Positions 1 through 10,510 of a stretch of 64,000 bases of DNA are shown here, piece by piece. Positions within the stretch are counted from its first letter, which is position 1; every line of letters starts with the position of its first letter. This DNA comes from Ganoderma boninense. Taxonomy: Eukaryota > Basidiomycota > Agaricomycetes > Polyporales > Polyporaceae. The notes under the pieces are model-generated. The model was given only the letters and a program-made list of their open reading frames with translations. It did no database searches and was not told the DNA's origin. Where the stretch lies: NCBI GenBank assembly GCA_002900995.3, contig CM035304.1, positions 5,038,134 to 5,102,133 of the forward strand, written 5' to 3'. Position numbers and translations under genes: made by a program.

Positions 1-442
1 GGAAATTGTCAAGTTGCGGAAGCGCGGGCCTGAAAGTATGAGCGCTGAGCACAGCATGACTGGCACAGTGCCCGGCGTTTGACAACTCCCAAGTCTCCAA
101 CGCCCGTTTGACACCCAGACGTACTCTATATTCCGCAGACTCGACTGATGTCGCTCATCATGTCAATGGCATATCAACATACGGTTGCTCGTTGTATCGT
201 TTCCTGGAGTCTTGGAATTGGGCGATGGTGCGGTCACGGACGAATTTCCCAACTAGGTTTGCTACCTTCCTTCGATTCGGAATTTGAAGTGTCTTACACT
301 GCATGCATATCGCATGTATTCGTGCATCTAAATTGAACGCTGACCGCACTAGACGTTAGCATTCACGGTCCATGTCCAGCACCCACTTACAGCGATGTGA
401 TCTAATATCTAGAAGCACTCGCACACGTCATTACACACCCAA
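1..442. other. Left-edge stretch without a recognisable gene
   Basis: Only short overlapping open frames without recognisable motifs or splice logic are present. The right part is presumably the 3' untranslated region and terminator of the Nudix gene that ends here on the minus strand. Confidence 0.5.
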
Positions 443-1792
443 TTATTGCAAGTTCGCCGTCCACCTGTCATGCTCGAATCGCCCATGGAGTCGGGTGACG
501 ATCTCCTGGTAGTCTGGCTCGTTCTCAGGCGTGATGATGCTCTTCCTCACCATGAAATCTAGGAGCACTACAGATGCATACAGAAGCGTAAGAAGAAGTA
601 GAAGAAATAATGAAGCGATACACAACGCACCCGGAGCACAGTTATACTTGAAGAGTCCAGACCGGATGTGCTCGACCACCTTCGCGAGCGGGAGCAGCTA
701 GTACAAAGTACATGTGAGGCAACTGAAACCGCGGACGTTCGGCGGGCAGAAGTACCTCGAATGACTCGACCTCCCCGTCCATTGGCTGAGGCTTTACGCC
801 CCATTCGGGTCGCAGACAAAGATCATAGGCATATCTGACGATGCACGTCTTCAGCACAACATTCAAAAGAACAGGGTCAGAGTACATACTCAATTTCCGG
901 TTGCAACCAACCCTTTGGAGTCCTAGTAATCCATCATCCGTCAGTTACCTCACTTTTGGCGCGCGCACAAGAGATCCACTCGCCTGAAGAAGTAACTGAT
1001 AACTCCCACCGCCTTCGCGTGCGGCCTGGCCACCTCCGGCGGGATACTCGCCTCTTCCCCAGACTCCTTGACCACGCAGTCCAGAACGCCAAGCCCGGCC
1101 TCAAGCCCGCCAGCGACGCTGTTGTCCAGATATCCCGGCCACGTCTGCTTCGTCGCCGCGCGCCGCGGGACCCACACGTTGTAGTCCGCGAGCTCCCCAT
1201 CGGGCCCACGCACCTCCTCGTACACCGTCATGTGGACGCCAAACGTCACGATCCCGAACAGCCCGCTGGCCGCGCGCTCCATCGCGAACGCGTAGTTCAG
1301 CTCGTCCTTGTCCCCCTCCCCCTCGCCGCGGGGGTAGTCGCGCGGGCCGAAGGGGTTGCGGTAGACGGGGTAGAGCTCGCCGCGCCACTTGCGCGGGCCG
1401 ACCTCGTCGGGCCAGAGCCCGGTGTCGCGCCAGCGCTCGCAGAGCTCCTTCATGACGCGCGAGCGCACGGCGGGCGTGTCGATGCCCTGCGCGAAGCTCA
1501 CCCAGCCCCGCGCGTCCGAGGTCCGCGTCGCGTCGCGATCGGAGGAGGGGGCAGAGAACTGCCAGGCTGGGGACGAAGACGCGGCGTTCTCGGCGCGGAG
1601 CTGGGCGACGATCTCGGGACGGAGAAGGCCGACAGCGGGAGAGGTGGGGGTAGGGAAGAGCAGCCAAGGAACCAGGTGCTCGGTGTCTCCAGATGCGGGT
1701 GCTGGGATGGGGTTAGACGGGAGCCGAAAGTTGTCGCAGTTTGCGAGGATTTGGAGGAAGGATTGGGGCGCGGTCGGCGTTGGGCCTGGCAT
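443..1792 (-). CDS. DUF4743/Nudix hydrolase (thiamine-pyrophosphokinase-related), 359 aa
   Basis: Four exons on the minus strand: 1792-984, 834-756, 697-631, 567-443. Phases agree at all three junctions and give 359 residues, close to the usual size of fungal DUF4743-Nudix proteins. Residues about 1-130 match the N-terminal DUF4743 domain (FLQIL..CDNF, WRGELYPVY, FAMERAASGLFG). The Nudix part follows, with WVPRRAATKQTWPGYLDN, a degenerate Nudix box (GLGVLDCVVKESGEEAS, Asp where Glu is usual) and the C-terminal run DGEVESFE, ITPENEPDYQEIV. Family members hydrolyse nucleoside-diphosphate derivatives; some dephosphorylate oxidised thiamine diphosphates in the cytosol. The substrate here is inferred only from the family. 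The first intron has a GC donor (TTCAG|GCGAGT), the only choice that keeps phase and yields the conserved FFRYAYDL joint. Confidence 0.88.
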
Positions 1793-2536
1793 GGTGATTC
1801 TGGTTCCACCTGATTGGTAAGCAGATCGCAGACTGTGTTGGGTACGAGGAAGTGCGGAAAACACAGGTATTGTATGGAGGTATATGTATGGCGGGTGAAC
1901 TGGACGAGGTCATGAACGTTCAAGAGAACAGTCGGGCGTATCGGATGACAGACTCGACTCATTTGTGTCGTCGGCCGGCTAGATATGCGAGTAAGCGCCA
2001 GTGTGGCGTATTCAGTCGAGCTGCTGCGTGCTCAGGCGGGCAGGGACAACTTGTTACTCGCATATACAGTCTTACTTGCCTCCACAAACCGACACCATCC
2101 GCCACCTCCAACCTCCCTGCGTTTGTGCCGGTGGCGGCGGAGAACGCGGTAAGCAATCTTGTTATCTTCGGGCGCTGCGTATCCACTGGACGTTGAACGT
2201 TAACGTTATTAGACCCGTCTCTGCACAAAAATCCCAGACCACGCGTCCTTCCTGCAGTCAAGATCGCGCCTGATAATTATAACTTGCATCGTGTCCTTCA
2301 AGCGGCGATGTCGATTGTGTCAAGCACAGGATCCATAACGTTACGGCCTGGAAGTCTTGTGCTAGAAGCACTTCTGGTACCAGTGCATACGCACTGGAAG
2401 TGTCAAAGGCTCATGGGCATGCCTCCTTGTATGTGGATCACCTGCTTCAACACGGGCATACTAAAGCACTTGACTTCACAGAATCATAGGTCTCATCTCC
2501 CCCACCTGCGATCCAGCTCTGCAGAGACCTCTCATC
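1793..2536. other. Intergenic region, divergent promoters
   Basis: It lies between the start of the minus-strand Nudix gene and the start of the plus-strand membrane-protein gene. Both promoters must sit here. I see no coding exon with recognisable homology, no RNA gene and no repeat. Confidence 0.5.
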
Positions 2537-3256
2537 ATGACGCGGGCTACCGACGTGCATCTTATCTTTTTCGCGGTGCTGCTCGTTTGCGCCGCCGCAT
2601 GTCCGTTGCCGCTCGGGTTTCGGTCCACCCTGGTGGAAGAGGTCAGTGCATTTTGAGCATCATACAGCACTGATGCTAATGTTTTTCCTGGACAGAGACT
2701 GAGATGTCTTACAAACGTACTGGAATCCTCGCTGTTCCTCGCACCTGCACATGTCGCCGGGGGCGACTCCAACGACCCAAGTAGCTCCGTGGGACTTGTC
2801 GTCCCCATGGTTCAAGACGTGCTGCTCAACGCCCTCGTAAACCGGGCGGTGATTCAACCAGCGCTGCCGCCGTCGACATCATTGCAGGTCATCATCCCCG
2901 AAACGTCGCCTCGGACGTATCCTTACCCTCAACCCACAAGCGCACAGCTTCCCTCCCACACGCTGTCAGAGAATACGGCAGAGAAGACGTCTTCTATTTC
3001 TGCCACGCCTCACACCATCGTGTCGCTGAGCGCCATGGCCACGCCCACAACGACAGGCGACGGCGACGGCACCGACGACTCCGGCGACTCTGGTGATTCC
3101 GGCGACTCGGGCTCGGACTCCGACCCTTCCACCACGCCTACGTCTACGAGCTCCTCCAGCTCCTCCAAACTGAGCACAATCTTGGGATCTGTCTTCGGGG
3201 CCCTCATATTTATCGGCATGATTGTCGTGTTCATTATTTGGTGGAAGCGGAGCTAG
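2537..3256 (+). CDS. Small secreted type I single-pass membrane protein, 221 aa
   Basis: Two exons, 2537-2641 and 2696-3256, joined in phase 0 across a 54 bp intron (GTCAGT...GACAG). The first exon encodes a signal peptide (MTRATDVHLIFFAVLLVCAAA, cleavage likely near ACP). The mature part is rich in Ser, Thr and Pro, with an acidic tract of repeated SGD units at about residues 158-180. It ends in one membrane segment (LGSVFGALIFIGMIVVFIIWW) and a three-residue basic tail, KRS. This suggests a glycosylated cell-surface stalk with almost no cytoplasmic part. No enzymatic domain is visible. A protein of the same design is encoded at 16854-17520. Function unknown; the gene structure is well supported. 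Confidence 0.75.
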
Positions 3257-3868
3257 ACTCAACGAGCTGCCAAAGGGATGCTGGCAAGGAGCCTTGGACT
3301 TTTGGGGGACTTTCTGTTTGTCCAGCTCACTGGTGCTATCTCGGTACATGCTACGTCACATCATGGTATCTCCTGTTTTTCAATGTCATTTCAATGGCTG
3401 TTTCCCTTTGAAACTGATTGTGTATTGCCAACCTTCTGATCACTCCGAGTCGGACCGTTCGAACTACAACTGTGACAATGATGTCTCTTGTGGACTCTGT
3501 GCTCCTTTGTTATTCACTTATATACTTGGATTAACCATAGGATCTCTCATATAGCAGCTGAACACCTTGATAAAACTTTGCTGGCCCCTGCTCAATGTTT
3601 CGTATGAACATTATCTCGATTGGGCGCTTCTCAGACCCCCAGTCTGGTTTAGAACATACTCCCGAGCAGTGCCACTGCCACACTCAGACTCCCTCCCTCT
3701 CATCTTTCATGTCTCTGGCTTCCCGCTGGTCCCTCTGTAACGCACATCTGGTATATTCTGGTTGCTAACAAGTGGTACAGAGTGGTGTTGACCCCCTGAT
3801 GTCCAGCTCACACACTTCTGGAAGTCTCATCAGCCATCTTCAGTCAGCCCTGCAGTCTCGAGGCCAAT
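3257..3868. other. Intergenic region with a short dispersed-repeat fragment
   Basis: No coding exon is evident. The stretch 3595-3630 matches the 3'-flank repeat of the FunK1 genes (listed separately). The rest is probably the 3' region of the membrane-protein gene and the promoter of the F-box gene. Confidence 0.5.
3595..3630 (+). repeat. Orphan fragment of the FunK1 3'-flank repeat
   Basis: About 36 bp (core TTTCGTATGAACATTATCTC) matches, with one mismatch, the segments near 20110-20140, 23500-23530 and, in the same orientation as here, 56544-56580. Those three lie downstream of FunK1 genes, whereas this copy lies between unrelated genes. Confidence 0.6.
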
Positions 3869-5200
3869 ATGCCACCTCTTCTTCCTGGAGAGCTCGCCGA
3901 CGCCATAATATCCTATGTCAACGATGCGGGCTCGCTGTGCAGCTGTTTGTTGGTCTGCCACGACTGGGTGGCCGCGAGCAGGCATCGCCTCTTCAGCGAC
4001 ACGCATATACTCTCGCCTTCGCAGTACAACGCCTTAAGCTTCGCCAACCGCGTCCTCCGTCACGAAGGCATGTACCCCTGGCTATCTTATGTTCAGACGC
4101 TCGAGCTCGACTGCGAGGACAGAAGATGGTTCAAGAACCGTGCCGGAGGGCCCCGCTACCGGTTCTTCCACGAGTTCGCCGGCCACTTGCCCAATCTGCG
4201 CCTCTTGTCTCTCGTCGGGCATGACTGGGTCAGGAGCCCTCTCCATGCCAGTACGCCCTCTGCAGTCTCGCTCTTTCCCTCCCTCATCGAGCTGCGCCTC
4301 GAAAACTGCACGTTCCAGTCGTTCGACATGTTCCGACGCATCCTCGTCGCCCTCCCCGCCCTCTCTACGTTGACGCTCTACGCCGTGCAGTGGCCATCTC
4401 AGCCAGGCGGAATGCTGCTGCCTGGTGCGCGCTTGCTTCCACAGCCACGGCCGTCCCTCGTCGCGTTCTCGATCCAGTTCTACGCCAAGAACGACTGCGC
4501 TGGGACTCTGTTCGACTGGCTCGTCAACTGTACGCCGTCGAAGTCCACCATCCGCCAGCTCCGGTTCACCCTTGGCGGGTGTCCCAGTGCGTCCGTAAAG
4601 CCCGAACACGCACAGTTCCTCGAAAACGTCTCGGCATCTGTCAAATCGCTGCGCATACAGGCGCGAGGCGAGCCCTTCCCCTCTCTCCTCTCAGGGTATC
4701 GACAGTTACTCATTCAGTCGGCCTATTTTTTGGCAGACGATTTCCCCATATCGTGCTTCTCCAAGTTGACGCACCTGACAGTCAAAGGCAGCTGGGAGCC
4801 TGGCATTTGCGGCGTTTTGAATGGCTGCGCTATCCCCCTCCGCTTCTTGCAGATTGAGTCGATCCCGACGCAGGTGCTGTCTGTCGCGGAACTCGGCCAC
4901 CGTGCTGCCTCCCGGGAGGACGAGGATGGAGGTGCAAACATGACTGGCGGTTTGGGAGAGTTGGACGCGCTCCTCGAAGGCGACCGGTTCAAAACCATGG
5001 AACGACTAGAGTTCACAGTGTCTCCAGTGCCTCACGAGTTCAATTTCATGCTGTGTCTCGTTGAAGGCCGTTTCCGGGAGAGCATCGAGGAGAGGCTGCC
5101 GAGGTTGTGCAGGCGCGGCATTCGAGTTGTACCGTCCCTTATTAACCAGAGAGGTATTCTTCTCTCAATCATGGCCTATGGCTTGTGCCAATCATGGTGA
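3869..5200 (+). CDS. F-box/leucine-rich-repeat-like protein, 443 aa
   Basis: A single open exon. The N-terminus (LLPGELADAIISYVND, CLLVCHDWVAASRHRLFSD) fits a basidiomycete F-box: a Pro-containing first helix, then a conserved Leu-Val-Cys-x-x-W segment. Downstream, spaced Leu motifs (LRLLSLVGHDW, LIELRLENCTF, LSTLTLYAVQW, LTHLTVKGSW) recur every 25-60 residues, as in degenerate LRR domains of fungal F-box families. Such proteins are normally SCF ubiquitin-ligase adaptors, with the F-box binding Skp1 and the LRR part the substrate; that role is inferred. The start at ATG 3869 places the F-box at the very N-terminus as usual. The last 15 residues may be altered by an unrecognised 3' intron. Confidence 0.8.
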   Translation: MPPLLPGELADAIISYVNDAGSLCSCLLVCHDWVAASRHRLFSDTHILSPSQYNALSFANRVLRHEGMYPWLSYVQTLELDCEDRRWFKNRAGGPRYRFFHEFAGHLPNLRLLSLVGHDWVRSPLHASTPSAVSLFPSLIELRLENCTFQSFDMFRRILVALPALSTLTLYAVQWPSQPGGMLLPGARLLPQPRPSLVAFSIQFYAKNDCAGTLFDWLVNCTPSKSTIRQLRFTLGGCPSASVKPEHAQFLENVSASVKSLRIQARGEPFPSLLSGYRQLLIQSAYFLADDFPISCFSKLTHLTVKGSWEPGICGVLNGCAIPLRFLQIESIPTQVLSVAELGHRAASREDEDGGANMTGGLGELDALLEGDRFKTMERLEFTVSPVPHEFNFMLCLVEGRFRESIEERLPRLCRRGIRVVPSLINQRGILLSIMAYGLCQSW

Positions 5201-6352
5201 CTGACGTCAAATAATGGTCGCATTCTTCTCGTCCCTCCACTTTCACATTCACAATCCGATCTTGATCGCCGCGCCACTTAGAGCGAGTGGCTCTGGAAGT
5301 TCTCCGCCACTCGTGTATCGTTTACCATAAGTGCTCAGATCCAGAAGTCGACGGTGCCCAGTGGTTCATTACCGTTCAGGACCGCGCGGGGGCCGCTCCC
5401 AATCCGAATGTCATCGTCCTGAAGTGCAAAAGTTCCACCCAGATGGGACGGAGCTAGAAGCATCTGAGGGAAATGTCCATCGAGGAGCGCGCTGGGGTTG
5501 GTACATAGGGCACTGTTCTGTCTTTTTCTTTCGCCTTGTACATATATTGAACAGTGTGCTGCAATGCCTGATGATCAGCCTCGACAGTTCACTTACGCAT
5601 TCAGGACGCCATCTTAATCCACAATCACATCCGAGAGCAGTATGATGAGTACTGCGAGGTACCATGGTTTCTCCAAGTCGTATTCATTCTTGAAGTTGCT
5701 GGAGTCTGTCACGACGATGGGTATTGTTCCGCTGAGTGGTAAAGTTCCTTCAAGCAAGAAATTCAAGAAATTCCTACTACGTATGCAAAGAAAATTTGCT
5801 ACGACTTATCAAGACGAAAAACATGTTGCACTATGAAAATGCGGCGCACAACCAGCGAAGCTCCCTATGCAGGGCCATTCACACCACGTGTTTTTGACTG
5901 GTGGCTTAGCGCCTTTTCATAATCGCTTTCATCCTGTGGAAAATGCATTGTGCACGTTGAGTGGCCAAACCATTTTGAAGTGTTTAGTCACTGCGACCCC
6001 ATCGGGCCTTGCACTCAGGCTGACACTGGCAGCCCGAGATGATGTCAATGAGGCCCTCATAAAGGAAAGTATCGTGAAATTTCTCTTCACCTATGACTTC
6101 GACAAAACTCGATATGCAGGAACAAGGCGTCACCCTAGTTGATGGAACATCTCGGCGTGGTCGCGAAAATGAACTTGCCGCGGCCCTGCTGGAAGCCACG
6201 CTGGCGCCGGTGGACGTGGACTGATAGGGAATGATGGCATGATCGAGAAACTTGAGGGAGAACAATGAAAAATATATTTAAGCACATCCGCCACTCCATT
6301 GTCTGCCACCGGTAAGAAAGGCCATTGGCCGGGCGTAGGTTGGCAGACGCTG
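5201..6352. other. Intergenic region upstream of the first FunK1 gene
   Basis: Two short open frames (5642-5836 and 5867-6142) have no recognisable domain and no supporting splice pattern, and I do not call them genes. The right end leads into the conserved FunK1 upstream block. Confidence 0.4.
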
Positions 6353-6420
6353 GCCGAGAACAAAGGAAGCATTGGCGCCTACGTGCACATATCCCAAATG
6401 CGGCAGGAGTCGAAGTTGAA
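6353..6420 (+). promoter_or_regulatory. Conserved FunK1 upstream block, copy 1
   Basis: Shared by all FunK1 copies: a left motif GCCGAGAACAAAGGAA, a GCGC core, then CCAAATGCGG and AGGAGTCGAAGTTGAA. It ends about 110 bp before the first ATG. A TATATAA motif at 6512-6518 lies 12 bp before that ATG. A promoter element or part of the 5' leader is the likely role. Confidence 0.55.
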
Positions 6421-6529
6421 GTTGGATTTGGGGATCACCGCCACCACCACCTGCCTCGTCCCGTCCGCCATAGCCAACCCTTTTTCTCACATCCGCAGTG
6501 CCTCAAAATCATATATAATCTCCGAGAAC

Positions 6530-9332
6530 ATGACTGTTGTGTTCCCCAGCTCACGCAGTCCAATCATGTCGACGACCATCGAGCATCCGAGTGCCCCCCG
6601 AACCCCTCCGCCAGTGGTGGAGGCTTCTGAGGTCCACGACGATAATCATGGTTGGTCTTCGGATGACGAGAGCTTTCGTACGTTCTCCAACTTCCACCAC
6701 TCTCCTCTTAAACCTTGTATTGCGAGGCCGACTAACCGGAAGGCGATAGAAGCGCATGAAGTGGTCAAAGACGACAGCATCTGCGACGAGTTTCTCGAAC
6801 AACACCTTTCCGCCACCCCCGAGCCATTCGATCTCACCCAGGAGATGGGCGCATACGTTGATGAGGTCCGCGCAGCCGGTACGTCGGAGCCGAAGATGTA
6901 CAAACCCGCTGCCTCCCTCTTGACCGCGATTAGCAAGGAGGTGTACAGTACGTCCCGATCCATCATATTAGCGTTTGGCACTGTCTTACACAAGAACAAT
7001 ACAGAGTATCTCAGCCAGCAACAAAAGAACGCACACAGGAAACGCCAGCATATCCGTAGCAACATACCTGGGCACCTCACGTTCATCGACCACCACTCCA
7101 CGGCGCCTGATCACTTCCCCAACGGCCCCCTCTCCGATGTTAAGGATGCCCCTGACCTCCTTGGGGTGTACGACATTGAGATTCTAAAGGACAAGAAAGG
7201 CCCTCACGGCGTATACAAAGGAGTTTCACACCATCGTGTTGAGGCCATCGTGGAGGCGAAATCCGAGTCCAACGGCGGGGGCCGTCGACAGGCAATCACC
7301 TACGCCTACCGTCACCATCAGGCTCGCCCGGATCGTCCCGGGTTTTACGTCCTCGTCATCAAACCCCAATGGTACCAAGTTCTCTACTCCGACCCGACCG
7401 GTGTCTTCGTTTCCCCCCAGGTTCCGTGGACGAACATCGATCTCCTTGCAGCGTACATCTACTCCCACTACAGCCCACCCGCCAACCACTTCCTGTGGGA
7501 CGATTCCATTCGATGGTACGAGCCCTGCGGACCTTGCTCCTTCCCTGTATGGAAAATAGGATTGGGTGGGACGCAGTACAAGCAGGGTCAGTTCATCTTC
7601 GTCGGAGAGCCTTGGAGTCGGTTGACCACCACCTTTGATGTTGTGGATGCCGACGACAAGCACATGATCATCAAGGACTGCTATCGCGGGGATGGCCATC
7701 GCTTCTCGGAGGAGGGTATCCTGGAGCACCTTCACGCGGAGGGCGATCTGCTTGGTGTGGTGCGCCTCAAGGACTACGAGAGCAGCGCAAGGTTCGTTTT
7801 GAAGGGATTAGCCGCGCAGAGGACAAGGGTGCGCTACGCATTCTTAGACAGCGGTTCGCGTGTTCTCGAGGCCAAGACAGTTAATGATCTACTGAAGGCC
7901 ACATACGACGTCCTTGAAGGTACGTGTCGACCCATCATTCACAAAGGCTTGCCTGGGGTTTTAACCTGCAGTTGCTTTACAGTGCACCGTACCAAACTGG
8001 TGCAGCGGAATGTCCTCCATCGGGATATGAGTATCTACAACATCCTCATGTATCCAGTTTGGGGAAGCATGGACGGACGACAGGTCAACCAGAACTTACC
8101 ACCGACAGTGCAAGATATACTCTCTGGACATGCCCGGTGAGTAGCCGCTACCGCGCCGCTTCTAGAGCTAGGCTAATATGTTATCAGACCTGTCGAAAAT
8201 CGCTTTCCAGCCTGCCTTGCTATCGATTACGATAACGCAGCATTGCTTGATTACCAGGCTGCCAAACCCGAGGAGCTCCGGCACCGCACGGTACGTCGGG
8301 TACCAATCAGAGAGTGTGACACAATTTGATCTCTGCTTATAGGGTACCCCTATGTATATATCGCGCAGCGTATGCACAGGCCAGGTCCTTACGGACGTCG
8401 ACAACTGCATATTCCAACCCATGCCAGAGCTTCGGGGGAAAGCTCGCGAGCTCTACCTCGGCGTTCATGGACAAGCGCGTTATGCTCGTTACAATGACGC
8501 AAAATGGACCTACCACGGAGCCTCTCCCCCGGACGCCCAAGTCTTCGATTCACCACGAACCTTCTGTCATCGACCTGAACATGACGTTGAGTCGATCTAC
8601 TGGTCCATGGTATCAGCTCTCCTCCAAGTGCGTCCTGAAGGAGCTGAGGAGGAGCCAGATGCAGCGCACGCCTTCGCCGCTACCTGGCATAGCCTTCTCA
8701 CGCACATGATCCCAGACAAGCCCTCTATTTACACAGACCCCCGCAATCACGTACTGAGGCAGAACGATCTGGCGTGGCGAGCTCAATTTCTGGGCGACAT
8801 GAAGGATGTGGGCACCTTGCTCTTTCAAATATCTCGCCAGATTCGTCCGGAATACGCCTTCTTTGGTGACGGTCTCCAGCAAGATCATCTCCACGAGGCC
8901 GTACAGCGTCTCATCCTCCAGTACCTCGCCGACCACGATGACATTCCCCTGGATCCTGACTCTCTACGCGCCATCCCCCATCCGCAGAATCCTACAGTCA
9001 CTCGGCCCTCCAAGAAGACCAGCACCAAACACTCTGGGGCGGGATCGGGTGTCAAACGGTCCACTCGGAGCTCCGCCCAAGCCGTCGATAACCCGGGCAC
9101 GGGTAGCGGGACTAAGCGCAAGTCCACCAGTGCACGGAACGCAGCTCACTCCGGATCCAATGGCAGCGCCGGTCCGTCGACGTCTAAAACTCGTGCGGCT
9201 GTTGGTGCCAAAGCGGTTGTTGTTGACCCGAAGCGCAAGAGCTCCAGCCAGACGGGAAGAAGCTCAAAGCGCCAGAGGAACAACTCCGGTCTGCCGCAAT
9301 CCATCGAGAAGCGCTCCGAGGGCGACTCTTAG
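6530..9332 (+). CDS. FunK1-type protein kinase, copy 1, intact, 835 aa
   Basis: Six exons: 6530-6677, 6750-6947, 7005-7919, 7983-8136, 8188-8290, 8343-9332. All phases agree (1,1,1,2,0). It belongs to the fungal FunK1 kinase family, which is expanded in mushrooms and of unknown substrate. Visible kinase features are an invariant-lysine candidate in HMIIKDCYRG, the catalytic loop HRDMSIYNIL (His433, Arg434, Asp435, Asn440), the DFG equivalent IDYDNA (Asp485) and the activation-segment end GTPMYISR, followed by EHDVESIYW. The N-terminal 300 residues are the conserved FunK1 leader. The C-terminal 100 residues are Ser/Gly/Lys-rich and basic (PKRKSSSQTGRSSKRQR), probably a nuclear localisation signal. 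ATG 6530 is conserved in copies 4 and 5; a second in-frame ATG at 6566 is the alternative start. Confidence 0.9.
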
Positions 9333-10510
9333 GGTCTGTTCATTGTTTTGATTTTCCGCATTGTCCTCTGGGTCTTCCCCCCTCGACTCTTTTGCACCTT
9401 GCCCCCTCGACTTCCTTCTACCTTATCCGGCCTCCCGTGCTCAGCAATCCGTTGTCCTTAACACCTGGTTGTCTTTGCTACTCACCGTTCGCGAATCATC
9501 CGCTATTGGCTACGCTGCTGTTGACATATGCATCCTCTATATCACTTCCTCCCCCAGTGCCGTTTGTTCCTACCCAAATTTGCCCAGACCTGTCAGATGT
9601 CCTCAGGGCTCTCTGTTGAACTACATTTCTCTCTGTTCTTCCCCATTCCTTTTCGAATGTAAACGTAGCATGTCTGACATCATGTTTGCCGCCCGACCAT
9701 GAACAAGAGAGCGCTTCACCGCGAGCCCCTTGCGAAGTTACGTGGAGTCGAAGTTCGCTCTAGTGCACGTCGACTATGGCGGATCAGGTTCCTGGTTAGT
9801 AGACATGAAGTTACGCTGGACATATGTCACCGCCGCTTACAACGCCTATATCACCTGTAAATTTAAAGAGCTTGCAGTCAGCGATCTCGATATTAGCGGA
9901 TGTATTGTAGAGGAACTGCATTGCATTTTAAGACCTTGGTATCATTTGGATACATTTGGAAGTAAAGGAAAGTTTAGAAAGCGGCGAAGCCATATAATCT
10001 GTGAGTGTGCTTGGGGGGTGTAAGTGTGCATCGCCAACCCCGAAAACCTTCTGCAGACAATCGGCCTAGATCCCTGTCATATACCCGCAACTTCCCCTAC
10101 ACTGTCAGTATAAATATCCGACGATGGGACGAGTTTAACCAAGATTCATCATTAGTGCTACCACTGCCATACACCAGGACGGACGAAGAGATTCCAGCTA
10201 TGTACATACGTTTGTGCACGAGAGCAGAGTAGAGCGTGGAGAGTAAGACGAGTGAGTACACAGGCGGGCCAACGGGACAGAGATAGCTAGAGAACGAGAA
10301 TGTACGATCGGAAGTCGCGGTATATACAGGCCTCCCACTCCAATATTCATTGATACGCGTCCGACAACACAAACCTGAGCGTCCACCAATTCCAGATTGT
10401 CACACAACAACACCGACGGGGAATAGTTGTCTAGGTAATTGTACCTGCGCGCGCACATCAGGGGCCATCGACAGGGACCGCCTTCGTGGGCGGGGGTCCG
10501 ACCACCTTCT
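9333..10510. other. Intergenic region between convergent genes
   Basis: 3' ends of the FunK1 gene (+) and the Sds3-like gene (-) face each other here. Pyrimidine-rich DNA follows the FunK1 stop. No coding exon, RNA gene or repeat is recognised. Confidence 0.5.

Noticed and set aside
956..1813. 285-codon plus-strand frame opposite the Nudix gene
   Set aside because: Arg/Ala/Pro-rich composition typical of the antisense of GC-rich coding DNA; the minus strand has clear homology.
6678..6749. First FunK1 intron of copy 1 as coding, because the frame stays open through it
   Set aside because: The same segment contains a stop in copies 3, 4 and 6, and all copies have GTACGT...TAG borders in the same phase; 72 bp is simply a multiple of three here.
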